Of a DNA stretch of 64,000 bases, positions 42,852 through 50,856 are shown piece after piece; within the stretch, counting starts at the first letter, position 1; each line of letters starts with the position of its first letter. Under the pieces are notes generated by a model. It was not told where the DNA came from and made no database searches. It saw only the letters and a list, made by a program, of their open reading frames with translations. The stretch is from Bacillota bacterium (GTDB taxonomy: Bacteria; Bacillota; Clostridia; Christensenellales; UMGS416): NCBI GenBank assembly GCA_023435705.1, contig JAEYRH010000016.1, positions 62,001-126,000 of the forward strand, in the 5' to 3' direction. Both the position numbers and the translations under genes were made by a program.

Positions 42852-43685
42852 ATGGAAATTAATCGAGAACTAAAGCTGGCTGTATTGATTGATGCGGAAA
42901 ACGTGTCCTACAGTTGGATTAAGCCGATAATTGCAGAGATCGCCCGTTATGGCACACCCACAATCAAACGCATTTATACAGACTGGACCCAACCCACCTC
43001 CACCGGCTGGAAAAATGTGCTGCTTGAGTACGCCATTGCGCCCATCCAACAATATCGATATACGGCTGGGAAGAACAGCTCCGACGCGGCGATGATCATC
43101 GACGCGATGGATATCCTCTATTCCCAGAAGGTAGATGGCTTCTGCATCGTCTCCAGCGACAGTGACTTTACTCGCCTGGCTCAGCGCCTCAGGGAGGCGG
43201 GCATGCGTGTGATCGGCATTGGCGTCAAGAAGACGCCGGTGGCCTTCAAGGCTTCGTGCGAGCGCTTCATCTATATTGAGAACCTGAAGGAAACGCCGGT
43301 GGAAACACCGCCGGTGTTGAGCAAAGCTGCTGCCCAACATGCCGCTGCAGCTGCCGCTGCCGCCGCTGCGGCTGCAGCGACTGCCGCTGCTGCCAGCTCT
43401 GCGCCGCCTGCCATCGCTGAGACAAACGAAGAGGAATCGGCCATGAGCATCGAGAAGCTGGCCAAGCTGCTGGCTGTGACCACCACCGATCTGGCTGAGG
43501 AGTCGGGTTGGGCGTCTCTTTCTGATGTGGGCAGCCTGCTGGCCAAAAAGGTTCCGGATTTTGACACCCGCAACTATGGCTTCCGCACGCTGACGCCGCT
43601 GGTGGAATCACTTGGCATTTTCGAGATCGACAAACGCCAGACCAGCCGTCCCAACATCTGGCATGTTTATATCAAAAACAAATAA
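42852..43685 (+). CDS. NYN-domain ribonuclease-like protein with C-terminal OST-HTH/LOTUS domain
   Basis: Residues 8-145 form an NYN (PIN-like) nuclease domain of the LabA/DUF88 type, with acidic residues Asp14 (VLIDAENVSY), Asp78 (KNSSDAAMIIDAMD) and Asp103/Asp105 (SSDSDFTRLAQRL), all in catalytic positions. Residues about 159-188 are an almost pure alanine linker. Residues about 198-277 form an OST-HTH/LOTUS domain (SLSDVGSLLAKKVPDFDTRNYGF), an RNA-binding winged helix. The combination suggests RNA cleavage or surveillance. It has its own leader but lies between the ATP-grasp pair and sfsA on one strand. Confidence 0.92.
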   Translation: MEINRELKLAVLIDAENVSYSWIKPIIAEIARYGTPTIKRIYTDWTQPTSTGWKNVLLEYAIAPIQQYRYTAGKNSSDAAMIIDAMDILYSQKVDGFCIVSSDSDFTRLAQRLREAGMRVIGIGVKKTPVAFKASCERFIYIENLKETPVETPPVLSKAAAQHAAAAAAAAAAAAATAAAASSAPPAIAETNEEESAMSIEKLAKLLAVTTTDLAEESGWASLSDVGSLLAKKVPDFDTRNYGFRTLTPLVESLGIFEIDKRQTSRPNIWHVYIKNK

Positions 43686-43687
43686 CA

Positions 43688-44407
43688 ATGGTGATCCCAA
43701 ATTTGGTTGACGCGACCTTTCTCCGTCGGGAGAACCGCTTTGCCGCCAAGGTGCTGCTGGGTGGCCAAATAGTGGCCTGCCATGTGCCCAACTCCGGACG
43801 GCTAAGAGAGTTGCTTGTGGAGGGTTCCCCTGTGCGGGTGATCCCCTTTCGGGGCGGCGGCAAAACAGCATGTGGCTTGGTCATGGTTCAGAATCTGGAT
43901 CATTGGGTCGTGATCGATGCCCACCGCGCCAACACTGTGGCGCTGGAGGCCATCCAGAGTGGCCTTGTGCCGGGTCTTGAGAGCCCTGAGTCGATCCGCC
44001 GGGAGGTCAAATGCGGCAACAGTCGCTTTGATCTGGCTTGCACAGTGGATGGCTTGCTTCAGTATGTGGAAGTGAAGTGCTCCACGCTGCAGGAGTGCGG
44101 CGTGGGCATGTTTCCGGATGCGCCCACCGAGCGGGGCTGGAAGCACCTTAGGGAGCTCACGGAATTGAGCCTCAGCGGCACTGTCTGCCATGTGCTGTTT
44201 GTGATGCAGCACCCAGCGGCGCAGTCATTCCGCACCCATTGGGAGACCGATCCCGTGTTCGCCCGGCTGTTGGGCGAAGCCATCGACGGCGGGGTGCGGG
44301 TGCACGCATTGGTCTGCAACGTGGATGAAAACACAGTAACGGCTGTCAGACCAATCAGGGTCACGAAGGCCGCCACAATCCTTCCAGGCACATCAACAAA
44401 GAATTAA
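43688..44407 (+). CDS. sfsA: SfsA-family DNA/RNA nuclease
   Basis: The 239-residue protein has an N-terminal OB-fold part (FLRRENRFAAKVLLGGQIVACHVPNSGRLREL) and a PD-(D/E)XK part with SRFDLACTVDGLLQYVEVKCSTL and FPDAPTERGWKHLREL, all SfsA hallmarks. SfsA was first described in sugar fermentation stimulation and later as a nucleic-acid binding or cleaving protein. It starts two bases after the NYN-LOTUS stop, so both nucleases are very likely co-translated. No hairpin terminator is obvious behind it. Confidence 0.95.
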   Translation: MVIPNLVDATFLRRENRFAAKVLLGGQIVACHVPNSGRLRELLVEGSPVRVIPFRGGGKTACGLVMVQNLDHWVVIDAHRANTVALEAIQSGLVPGLESPESIRREVKCGNSRFDLACTVDGLLQYVEVKCSTLQECGVGMFPDAPTERGWKHLRELTELSLSGTVCHVLFVMQHPAAQSFRTHWETDPVFARLLGEAIDGGVRVHALVCNVDENTVTAVRPIRVTKAATILPGTSTKN

Positions 44408-44486
44408 CCTGTTATACCTTTACACGCAGTCTCCTTCGCTTTACAGTGGTGGTATATGCATTCCATGAAACAAGGAGGCATTTGGC

Positions 44487-45779
44487 ATGGGCACTTCGCC
44501 GGAAAAGAACAAGGGCTTTACCAAGACCGAATGGAGCTGGATGCTCTACGACTGGGCAAATTCTGCCCACACCACCATCGTGGTGGCGGTGATATTGCCA
44601 ATCATTTTCAAGGGGCTCACCGATACAGCTGGCATCGCCAAAAACACAGCCGATGCCTATTGGGGCTATGCCACATCCGCCGCCACATTGCTGATCGCTG
44701 TGCTCGCCCCTCTGCTGGGCACGCTGGGCGACTTCAAAGGCTACAAGATGAAGCTTTTCTCGATCTTTGCAGTGTTTGGCATGGCAGCCACGGCAGCGCT
44801 CGCATTCACACATAACTGGCTTGTCTTATTGATTCTTTATGCGCTTTCCTGCGCCGGGTTTTATGCATCCAACATCTATTATGACGGCTTTCTGGTGGAT
44901 GTCACGACCAATGAGCGGATGGACCGCGTGTCCTCCACCGGCTATGGACTAGGTTATATAGGTGGAAGCACGATCCCATTCATCATCTCGATCGCGCTGT
45001 TGATGTATGGTGAGTCGTTTGGAATTCCATATAACACAGCTGTGGTGATCGTGTTTCTGATGACAGCTGTGTGGTGGGCGGCGTTCACAATCCCCTTCTG
45101 GCGTAATGTGAGGCAGGCCAACTGGGTGGAGCCGGAGCGCAACGCCATTGCACAAAGCTTCCGCAGGTTGGCCGATACATTCCGGCACATCCGGCAATAC
45201 AAGGGCCTCTTTATGTTTATCCTGGCATACTTTTTCTACATCGACGGCGTGGGCACGATCATCCACATGGCCACAACCTATGGAGACACACTGGGCTTGA
45301 GCAGCACTGAGCTGGTCATTGCACTGTTGGCAACGCAGGTGGTTGCATTCCCGTGCGCGATCCTGTATGGCCGCTTGGCCAAGCGCTTTGGTGCCAGGGC
45401 CATGATCGGAGCGGGCATCGTGACCTATATGGCCATCTGCGTGCTGGCCTATTTCACCAACAGCTTCGCGATGTATTTGGCGCTGGCTGTGCTTGTGGCC
45501 ACGGCCCAGGGTGGCATCCAGGCCCTTTCCCGCAGCTATTTCGGAAAGTTGATCCCCAAAAAAGAGCAGGCCAACGAATTCTATGGCTTTCTTGATATCT
45601 TCGGAAAGTTCGCTACATTCATGGGTCCTGCCATCTTTGGCTTCGTGGCGATGGCAACTGGCCAGTCGCAGTTCGGTATCCTGAGCGTGATGGCGCTGTT
45701 TGTGATCGGTGGGGCGATCTTCTTCTTTGGCGTGCCGAAGGAAAGCACAGTCAAGCCTGAGCAGAATTCATTGCAGTAA
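44487..45779 (+). CDS. MFS transporter of the UMF1/Atg22 group
   Basis: The 430-residue protein has twelve predicted membrane segments. It begins FTKTEWSWMLYDWANSAHTT, the characteristic UMF1 start with YDWANSA. LGTLGDFKGYKMKLF between helices 2 and 3 and the conserved VSSTGYGLGYIGGS after helix 4 are also diagnostic. Related eukaryotic Atg22 proteins export amino acids from the vacuole; bacterial substrates are unknown. ATG 44487 follows AAGGAGG. It is probably monocistronic. Confidence 0.93.
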   Translation: MGTSPEKNKGFTKTEWSWMLYDWANSAHTTIVVAVILPIIFKGLTDTAGIAKNTADAYWGYATSAATLLIAVLAPLLGTLGDFKGYKMKLFSIFAVFGMAATAALAFTHNWLVLLILYALSCAGFYASNIYYDGFLVDVTTNERMDRVSSTGYGLGYIGGSTIPFIISIALLMYGESFGIPYNTAVVIVFLMTAVWWAAFTIPFWRNVRQANWVEPERNAIAQSFRRLADTFRHIRQYKGLFMFILAYFFYIDGVGTIIHMATTYGDTLGLSSTELVIALLATQVVAFPCAILYGRLAKRFGARAMIGAGIVTYMAICVLAYFTNSFAMYLALAVLVATAQGGIQALSRSYFGKLIPKKEQANEFYGFLDIFGKFATFMGPAIFGFVAMATGQSQFGILSVMALFVIGGAIFFFGVPKESTVKPEQNSLQ

Positions 45780-45788
45780 TGAAGTAGG

Positions 45789-45824
45789 GTATAGGCCGTG
45801 TTGCGATCTGTCGCCCACGGCCTT
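45789..45824 (+). terminator. Possible terminator after the MFS gene
   Basis: AGGCCGTG and CACGGCCT pair around an 18-base loop and are followed by TTC. The weak T-tract makes this uncertain. Confidence 0.4.
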
Positions 45825-45850
45825 TCAAATTCCTGTGTGTTGGTGATGAT

Positions 45851-46243
45851 ATGGCCACATATTATAGAAGCCAGGCAGCAAAGGCAGCCGGCATTAATAT
45901 TGAAACTCTTAGGTTTTATGAGAAAAATGGATTGATCCCTGCCCCACTGCGAACGGATGCGGGCTATAGACTATATACTGATGAAGTGCTGGCAAGGCTT
46001 GCATTCATCAGGCGTGCGAAGGGTTCTGGCTTTACACTCCAGGAAATCCGGCATCTGTTATCTTTGCTTGATGGGGATAGCCCCGATTGGCAATATGCTG
46101 CAGAGTTGCTTGACAAAAAAGTTGCTGATCTCGATCGGCAAATTGCATCGCTCCAGGATAAGAAGTGCTTTATGGAAAAAGTGAAACACAATTTGGGCGG
46201 TCCGGTGAAATGCCCGATCTTGCGTTCACTGCTGCATGAGTAG
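45851..46243 (+). CDS. MerR-family regulator
   Basis: The 130-residue protein has the MerR winged helix (YRSQAAKAAGINIETLRFYEKNGLIPAPLRTDAGYRLY) and a coiled-coil dimer helix, and ends soon after with CPILRSLLHE. It resembles the short metal- or redox-sensing MerR/CueR/ZntR group, but has only Cys144-like isolated cysteines (one in DKKCFME, one in VKCPIL), not a full metal loop. An elongated-spacer promoter follows between it and the EFR1 ferredoxin gene, so that gene is its likely target. Confidence 0.88.
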   Translation: MATYYRSQAAKAAGINIETLRFYEKNGLIPAPLRTDAGYRLYTDEVLARLAFIRRAKGSGFTLQEIRHLLSLLDGDSPDWQYAAELLDKKVADLDRQIASLQDKKCFMEKVKHNLGGPVKCPILRSLLHE

Positions 46244-46258
46244 GCGTTTTTTTTACTG

Positions 46259-46290
46259 TTGACTCTGCACCATACTACAGGCCTTATCAT
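46259..46290 (+). promoter_or_regulatory. MerR-type promoter before the EFR1 ferredoxin gene
   Basis: TTGACT (46259-46264) and TATCAT (46285-46290) are 20 bases apart, or 19 if the -10 is TTATCA. The long spacer, with imperfect CTCTG/CAGGC dyad arms, is typical of MerR activation, and a merR gene lies immediately upstream. Confidence 0.6.
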
Positions 46291-46314
46291 GATGTAAAGA
46301 ACGGAGGCCTGAAT

Positions 46315-47103
46315 ATGAATACACTCTTTCTTTATTTTTCTGGAACAGGGAACTCATTGTCTGCTTCCAGGAAGCTGCAAACGTTGTTGGCAGGTCAGTC
46401 CAGCATTCTACCAATTCGGAACAACTGTGGAATGGTGAAAACAGTCGCCGATAGGCTCATCCTTGTTTATCCTGTCTACTTTCAAACCATCCCGCGTATA
46501 GTCAGAGTATTTCTCAATAAGCTTGAATTTCCTCCAAAATCAATCGACATAATCGCGATTGCAACCTGCAACAGTGGCCCGGGGCATAGCCTGTTTACCA
46601 TTGACAGAATACTCAAAAAGAAGGGACAATCACTGAGAGCTGGATATACCGTCACTATGCCCGGCAACTCTTTGATTATTCGGGATTACACCAATCCACC
46701 TGAGATCAGGGCACAAAGGCTTGAGGAATCCATCCAAAGGCTGGAAGAGATTGCGCAGTGCATCAAAGGTAGACAATCCGAGCTGATAGAAGGGGATAAC
46801 ACCTTAACGTCCCATTTTCGAGGGCTCGTCACAGGTACTGTCGCAAAATATATCTACAGGACACCCTCAAGGTTCAAAACAACGAAGGCATGCACAAAAT
46901 GCGAAACATGTGTGAGAGTATGCCCTGCCTCCAATATCACAATAAGAAATGGGGCTGTCAAATGGGGGAGCAGTTGTGAGCACTGCCTGGCTTGCTTTCA
47001 TTGGTGCCCTGCCAAAGCCATTGAGATTGGCAATTCCACAGTGGGTAAGTTGCGATATCAACACCCTGATGTTTCAATCCACGATATGTTCCATGCCGAA
47101 TAA
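46315..47103 (+). CDS. EFR1-type flavodoxin/ferredoxin protein
   Basis: The 262-residue protein joins a flavodoxin-like domain (FLYFSGTGNSLSASRKL at the N-terminus, PVYFQTIPRIVRVFL, NSGPGHSLFTIDRIL) to a C-terminal pair of [4Fe-4S] motifs, CTKCETCVRVCP (193-204) and CEHCLACFHWCP (221-232). Such EFR1 proteins carry electrons between FMN and iron-sulfur clusters inside the cell. ATG at 46315 is preceded by GGAGGCC. Control by the upstream MerR protein is suggested by promoter shape. A strong hairpin ends the unit. Confidence 0.93.
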   Translation: MNTLFLYFSGTGNSLSASRKLQTLLAGQSSILPIRNNCGMVKTVADRLILVYPVYFQTIPRIVRVFLNKLEFPPKSIDIIAIATCNSGPGHSLFTIDRILKKKGQSLRAGYTVTMPGNSLIIRDYTNPPEIRAQRLEESIQRLEEIAQCIKGRQSELIEGDNTLTSHFRGLVTGTVAKYIYRTPSRFKTTKACTKCETCVRVCPASNITIRNGAVKWGSSCEHCLACFHWCPAKAIEIGNSTVGKLRYQHPDVSIHDMFHAE

Positions 47104-47138
47104 GGGAAAGGACGGCTAACGATCAGCCGTCCTTTCCC
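47104..47138. terminator. Strong hairpin after the EFR1 gene
   Basis: GGGAAAGGACGGCT and AGCCGTCCTTTCCC form a perfect 14-bp stem with a seven-base loop, starting right at the stop codon. No T-run follows, but it sits between convergent genes and likely serves both. Confidence 0.65.
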
Positions 47139-47253
47139 AGCGCCAAATTGCCCTGAATGTTTGTTGATGATCCTGCGGAGCCGCAATCAGAGGTTTGAGT
47201 GTTACTTGATGCGGCATTTCGCCCGCAGCTTTTCACAAGTCCAGGGCAAGCTG

Positions 47254-47538
47254 TTATAGCTGACTCTGTAATTGCTGGAACTTCTGTTTGGCTTGCTGTA
47301 CGTCCTGGTCTTGCGCGTCCTTGGTCTGATAATACCCTTTGTTGATCATCGTGTTGAACACATTGTACTGATCGTCAGACACCTGCGTAATGTTGCGCAG
47401 CAAAAGCTGGCGCATATTGGTGCAGGATGATTCGGTCACGGCTGTGGAGTATACCTTAAGGATTTCTTTTTCTGTGTTCAGGATGTCGTTGAGGATTTCC
47501 TTTTCTCCCAGGGTGTTGTTCATCGCCATGTTTGCCAT
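47254..47538 (-). CDS. CotF-like spore coat protein
   Basis: The 94-residue helical protein reads LGEKEILNDILNTEKEILKVYSTAVTESSCTNMRQLL followed by NITQVSDDQYNVFNTMINKGYY and a glutamine-rich tail. This is the CotF/ferritin-like coat protein fold of Firmicutes. It follows a second CotF-like gene after 12 bases, with GGAGG upstream of its ATG. Expression late in the mother cell is expected from the family. Confidence 0.9.
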   Translation of the reverse strand: MANMAMNNTLGEKEILNDILNTEKEILKVYSTAVTESSCTNMRQLLLRNITQVSDDQYNVFNTMINKGYYQTKDAQDQDVQQAKQKFQQLQSQL

Positions 47539-47550
47539 TTGTTTGCCTCC

Positions 47551-47763
47551 TCAATTGTGGCTCTGCAGATAAGCGAAGAGCGAGTCGAAATGCTGGCGGT
47601 GATGCTGCGCCAACTGGTGCACCATGTTTTTCTGTGTCGGGTCGGTCAGCATTGTTTCATAATGCTCACACTTCTTGCATGCCAGCGCCTCATAATTCAT
47701 CGTATCCTCAAGGTAGGAAAGGTTCTTTGCGTCAATTTGCGGTTGCTGGTTCATATTGGCCAT
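47551..47763 (-). CDS. Small CotF-associated spore coat protein
   Basis: The 70-residue helical protein begins MANMNQQPQIDAKNLSYLED and continues with MNYEALACKKCEHYETML and HHRQHFDSLFAYLQ. Such short proteins are commonly encoded next to CotF-like genes in Clostridia and look like one helical hairpin of the same fold. ATG at 47763 sits six bases after GGAGGT. The CKKC pair could cross-link in the coat. It is divergent from recX. Confidence 0.8.
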   Translation of the reverse strand: MANMNQQPQIDAKNLSYLEDTMNYEALACKKCEHYETMLTDPTQKNMVHQLAQHHRQHFDSLFAYLQSHN

Positions 47764-47799
47764 AAAGCGACCTCCTTGCTGATTTCTTCGAATAGTTTG

Positions 47800-47808
47800 T
47801 GCTATAAT
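47800..47808 (+). promoter_or_regulatory. Extended -10 promoter of recX
   Basis: TGCTATAAT is an extended -10 about 35 bases before the recX ATG. No strong -35 is present. Confidence 0.45.
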
Positions 47809-47840
47809 CGGCGGTGTATGATTGCGAAAAGGTGTCAGCT

Positions 47841-48491
47841 ATGGGAATTATTGGCGTGATCACATCGGTGGAACTGCAAAAAAGAAACAAAACCCGGGTG
47901 TCCATCCATGTGGATGGGCAATATCTTGGCAGCGTGGAGGATATCGTCTGGGCCAAGTCGGGCCTGAAGACAGGGCACCCGTTACCGGAGGAGCTCTGGC
48001 AGGATATGCAGGGCCGTCAGGAAGAGGCGGCCGCCCTGGAAAAGGCTGTTTCGAGGCTGGCAAGCCGGGCCAGGGGCAAAGCTGAGATGGAGAAATATCT
48101 GGCGGAGAAGGGGTTTTCCGAATCTGCCATAAGCTATGCCATAGAAAAGCTGGAAGGCTATGGGTATATTGACGACGGTGAATTTGCCAGGCTGCTTGTC
48201 CGCGACCGTGTGAACACCAAATCAATCGGAAAGCGCTCGTTGGCCCAGGAGCTCAAGCGGCTGGGTGTGGGTGAGGAAGACGCTGGGCAGGCTCTTTCCC
48301 AATACGCTCAGGAGGATGAGCTTGCCGCGGCGCTGCGCCAGGCGGAGAAAGATATGCGCCGCACCGCAGGGGAAATGGACATAAGAAAACGGCGGGCGAA
48401 GCTCTACAACGGCCTTGCCCGCCGGGGCTTTTCCGGCGACGTGATCGAGGCTGCAATGGCGAAGGTTTTCAGCGGGTCTTCTGAGCAGTGA
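47841..48491 (+). CDS. recX: RecX regulatory protein
   Basis: The 216-residue helical protein restrains RecA filaments. The three-repeat fold is evident: LEKAVSRLASRARGKAEMEKYL, GFSESAISYAIEKLEGYGYIDDGEFARLLVRDR and KSIGKRSLAQELKRLGV. An N-terminal extension (residues 1-55) resembles that of Clostridium/Bacillus RecX. ATG 47841 follows AAAAGGTG; an earlier in-frame start is less likely. Its 3' end overlaps the transglutaminase gene by 23 bases tail to tail. Confidence 0.92.
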   Translation: MGIIGVITSVELQKRNKTRVSIHVDGQYLGSVEDIVWAKSGLKTGHPLPEELWQDMQGRQEEAAALEKAVSRLASRARGKAEMEKYLAEKGFSESAISYAIEKLEGYGYIDDGEFARLLVRDRVNTKSIGKRSLAQELKRLGVGEEDAGQALSQYAQEDELAAALRQAEKDMRRTAGEMDIRKRRAKLYNGLARRGFSGDVIEAAMAKVFSGSSEQ

Positions 48492-50856
48492 CTTTCTGCC
48501 TCACGCCCATCACCCGGTGCAGGAAGTAGTACCATGGCCCAACAGCATGATAGGTGTATCGGGCAAGGTCGCGGCAGAAACCTGAAAGGAACCGCAGATC
48601 ATCTTCAACCGGCTTGTAATCGGAGTAAGAAATTCTGGAGATGAGAGCCGCCACTTTCCCGAACGTGCCGGAGCCAAGCCTCAGCCACCGGTCGATCCGA
48701 GCGGCGTAGGCGGCAGGCGTTTCACCGGTCTTCAACGGGTAGTTGTAAAACTCCAGCAGTTTCAAAGATTCAGAGTAATAGTATGCACAAACCTTGCTGT
48801 GATTGTTGTATTTCCGCATCACATGGCGTATTGAGATTCGGATTCTGGCCCAGATCAGCTTTGTAACAACCCACCCCAGTAGCGCGGCAAACATCAGAAC
48901 CGGCAGCAGCCACAGGTAGGGGGCAATATCCTCCCACGTGAGCGGGTTGCCTTCAGGCAGCTCATTCTGGCTTGTATCCTCTTGCTCCATCGGTGGCTTC
49001 GTTGGAATCGGGAACGGGTCCATACCGGTGTCCACGCCGGTGTTTTCATCACCCGTATCGTCTGCGGCGGGTGTAGCGTCAAAGGGGATCCAGCCAATCC
49101 CTTCGAAATAGAGCTCCGCCCAGGCGTGAGCGTTGTTGCCACGCACCACATAGATGCCATCCTGATTGGTCTTGGATGGCATCGCATAGCCCTCACAATA
49201 ACGGGAGGGGATGCCGGCAATGCGGGCCATTACAGCCATTGCGGAAGCATAATAGGTGCAGTATCCCGATGGAATACTATTCTTTTCATCGGTGTTGGCA
49301 ATGAACCAGGACACAAAGTCGGCGTGCTCCGGCGGAGTAGTGGGCTTAAGCGAGTATTTGAAGTTTGTTTTCAGAAAGTCCCGGATCGCAACGGCTTTCC
49401 TGTAATCGTTCATCGGCTTGCCATTGCCTGTAATTGCCTCAAAGCCACTCAATTCTCCGTTGCTGTAGGTCAGATTGGCAACCTGGTATCCATTTGCCAG
49501 ATCACTGGCCAGCACATAGACCATTTGGTCGATACCGGTAGGCAACTCAAGATAGTTTTTTCGTATCCAGTCTGTTTGTTGTGCCGCATCAGTTAACTGC
49601 AAATCCAGTAAGCGGTCCATCAGTGTGTCAAAGCCCGCCGCATTGTAATCCAAATATTCAGCGGTAACGATATAGCCGTAGCCGGCGCGGAGGTCTCCGG
49701 AGCTGAACAATTCGCCCTTTTCATTGTAACGTGGCAGCACACCCATGAACTTCAGTGACTCAACATCCGTGACGCCCCGATATGGTGTGAAGAGTGCCGA
49801 CGAGCTGTCCACCATAGGCTCAAGGGTGAACTCCCGTTTGCTCATAAACCGTTGGAACTGCTCGTTATCGCCTTCGTTCAGCTGCGGCCGCGTCAGGTCA
49901 AACACGCTTTGGCGCAGCCCGTTCTGATCGTCGCGGAAGCGGTATTGCCCGCTTCCCGTCGTATCCTCCCAGCGCTGACCGGTGTATTTATTATATACCA
50001 CACCCCGCAGCAACAAGGATCCGTCAGCTTTCACATGCAGCATTTCCTCATCGGACAGCTCCACCGGTCCGCCAAGCCTTGTGCCCATCGGCATGAAGCC
50101 GAATCGGGCAATTGAAAACGTGTGGCGGGGGCGGTTAAAATTGGTGTAGTCAGCGATGTAGTTGTTGAAGCGTTCCAACAGGTCATACACTTGCTTGTTT
50201 TGCCACTTCGCCGCCTGCTCCGTCGTGATGGCGGCATAGCAGCACAATGTAATCGCAAGCGCCAGAGGAAGTACCACCAGTGCGATGCCGTTGCCATCCA
50301 GCTTCCGGTTGGCCTTCTTTTCGGTTTTCCGCTGAAATGATTTGGCCCACAGGGCGATCAGGCCAGCCACAGCAAACACACCCGGAAAGAGAACCGGGTC
50401 CAGTCCGTGGAACCATTTGAACAGCAGGAACCCCACCACAAACAGCATCACCATCGGGAAGCAGAAGATCTTCCTGCCAAACAGCCAGGTGTAAAGCGCG
50501 ATCAGGAAAGTGGTAATGGATGTGAGCGCCAAGCCATAACCCAGCGGATATTCGCCGCCGCCACCCAGGAAGTAGAGCGCCCACCAGAAGAAGTCGATGA
50601 AGACCTCGCGCTGGTCCTTAGTGAGCAACACCCAGACAAGCAAGGGCAACAGCAACACCGCTGCAGCCGTGCCGATTACGGTGATCTTGTTAGTGGCTGC
50701 CAGCTCAATGAGTACCAGTGCCAGAATTGAGAAACCAACTGCAATCCAGGCCGGCAGCCAGATGCCCATGGAGATCTGCATCACATATGCCATCGGCGCA
50801 GCCACAGCCAGCACCAGCAAAAGCCCTTTTCCTTTTTCGGCCACAGGGTGGTTCAT
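48469..50856 (-). CDS. TgpA-like membrane transglutaminase
   Basis: The 795-residue protein has about five to seven N-terminal membrane helices (residues 10-220), a large extracellular region with a transglutaminase core, and one more membrane helix (about 632-655) before a cytoplasmic DUF4129-like tail. The catalytic triad is in place: Cys in SGYCTYYASAMAVMARIAGIP, His in GNNAHAWAELYF and Asp in WIPFDATP. A threonine/glutamate-rich linker precedes the last helix. It overlaps the DUF58 gene by four bases. In other bacteria TgpA is essential or growth-supporting, with unknown extracellular substrate. Confidence 0.93.
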   Translation of the reverse strand: MNHPVAEKGKGLLLVLAVAAPMAYVMQISMGIWLPAWIAVGFSILALVLIELAATNKITVIGTAAAVLLLPLLVWVLLTKDQREVFIDFFWWALYFLGGGGEYPLGYGLALTSITTFLIALYTWLFGRKIFCFPMVMLFVVGFLLFKWFHGLDPVLFPGVFAVAGLIALWAKSFQRKTEKKANRKLDGNGIALVVLPLALAITLCCYAAITTEQAAKWQNKQVYDLLERFNNYIADYTNFNRPRHTFSIARFGFMPMGTRLGGPVELSDEEMLHVKADGSLLLRGVVYNKYTGQRWEDTTGSGQYRFRDDQNGLRQSVFDLTRPQLNEGDNEQFQRFMSKREFTLEPMVDSSSALFTPYRGVTDVESLKFMGVLPRYNEKGELFSSGDLRAGYGYIVTAEYLDYNAAGFDTLMDRLLDLQLTDAAQQTDWIRKNYLELPTGIDQMVYVLASDLANGYQVANLTYSNGELSGFEAITGNGKPMNDYRKAVAIRDFLKTNFKYSLKPTTPPEHADFVSWFIANTDEKNSIPSGYCTYYASAMAVMARIAGIPSRYCEGYAMPSKTNQDGIYVVRGNNAHAWAELYFEGIGWIPFDATPAADDTGDENTGVDTGMDPFPIPTKPPMEQEDTSQNELPEGNPLTWEDIAPYLWLLPVLMFAALLGWVVTKLIWARIRISIRHVMRKYNNHSKVCAYYYSESLKLLEFYNYPLKTGETPAAYAARIDRWLRLGSGTFGKVAALISRISYSDYKPVEDDLRFLSGFCRDLARYTYHAVGPWYYFLHRVMGVRQKVTAQKTR

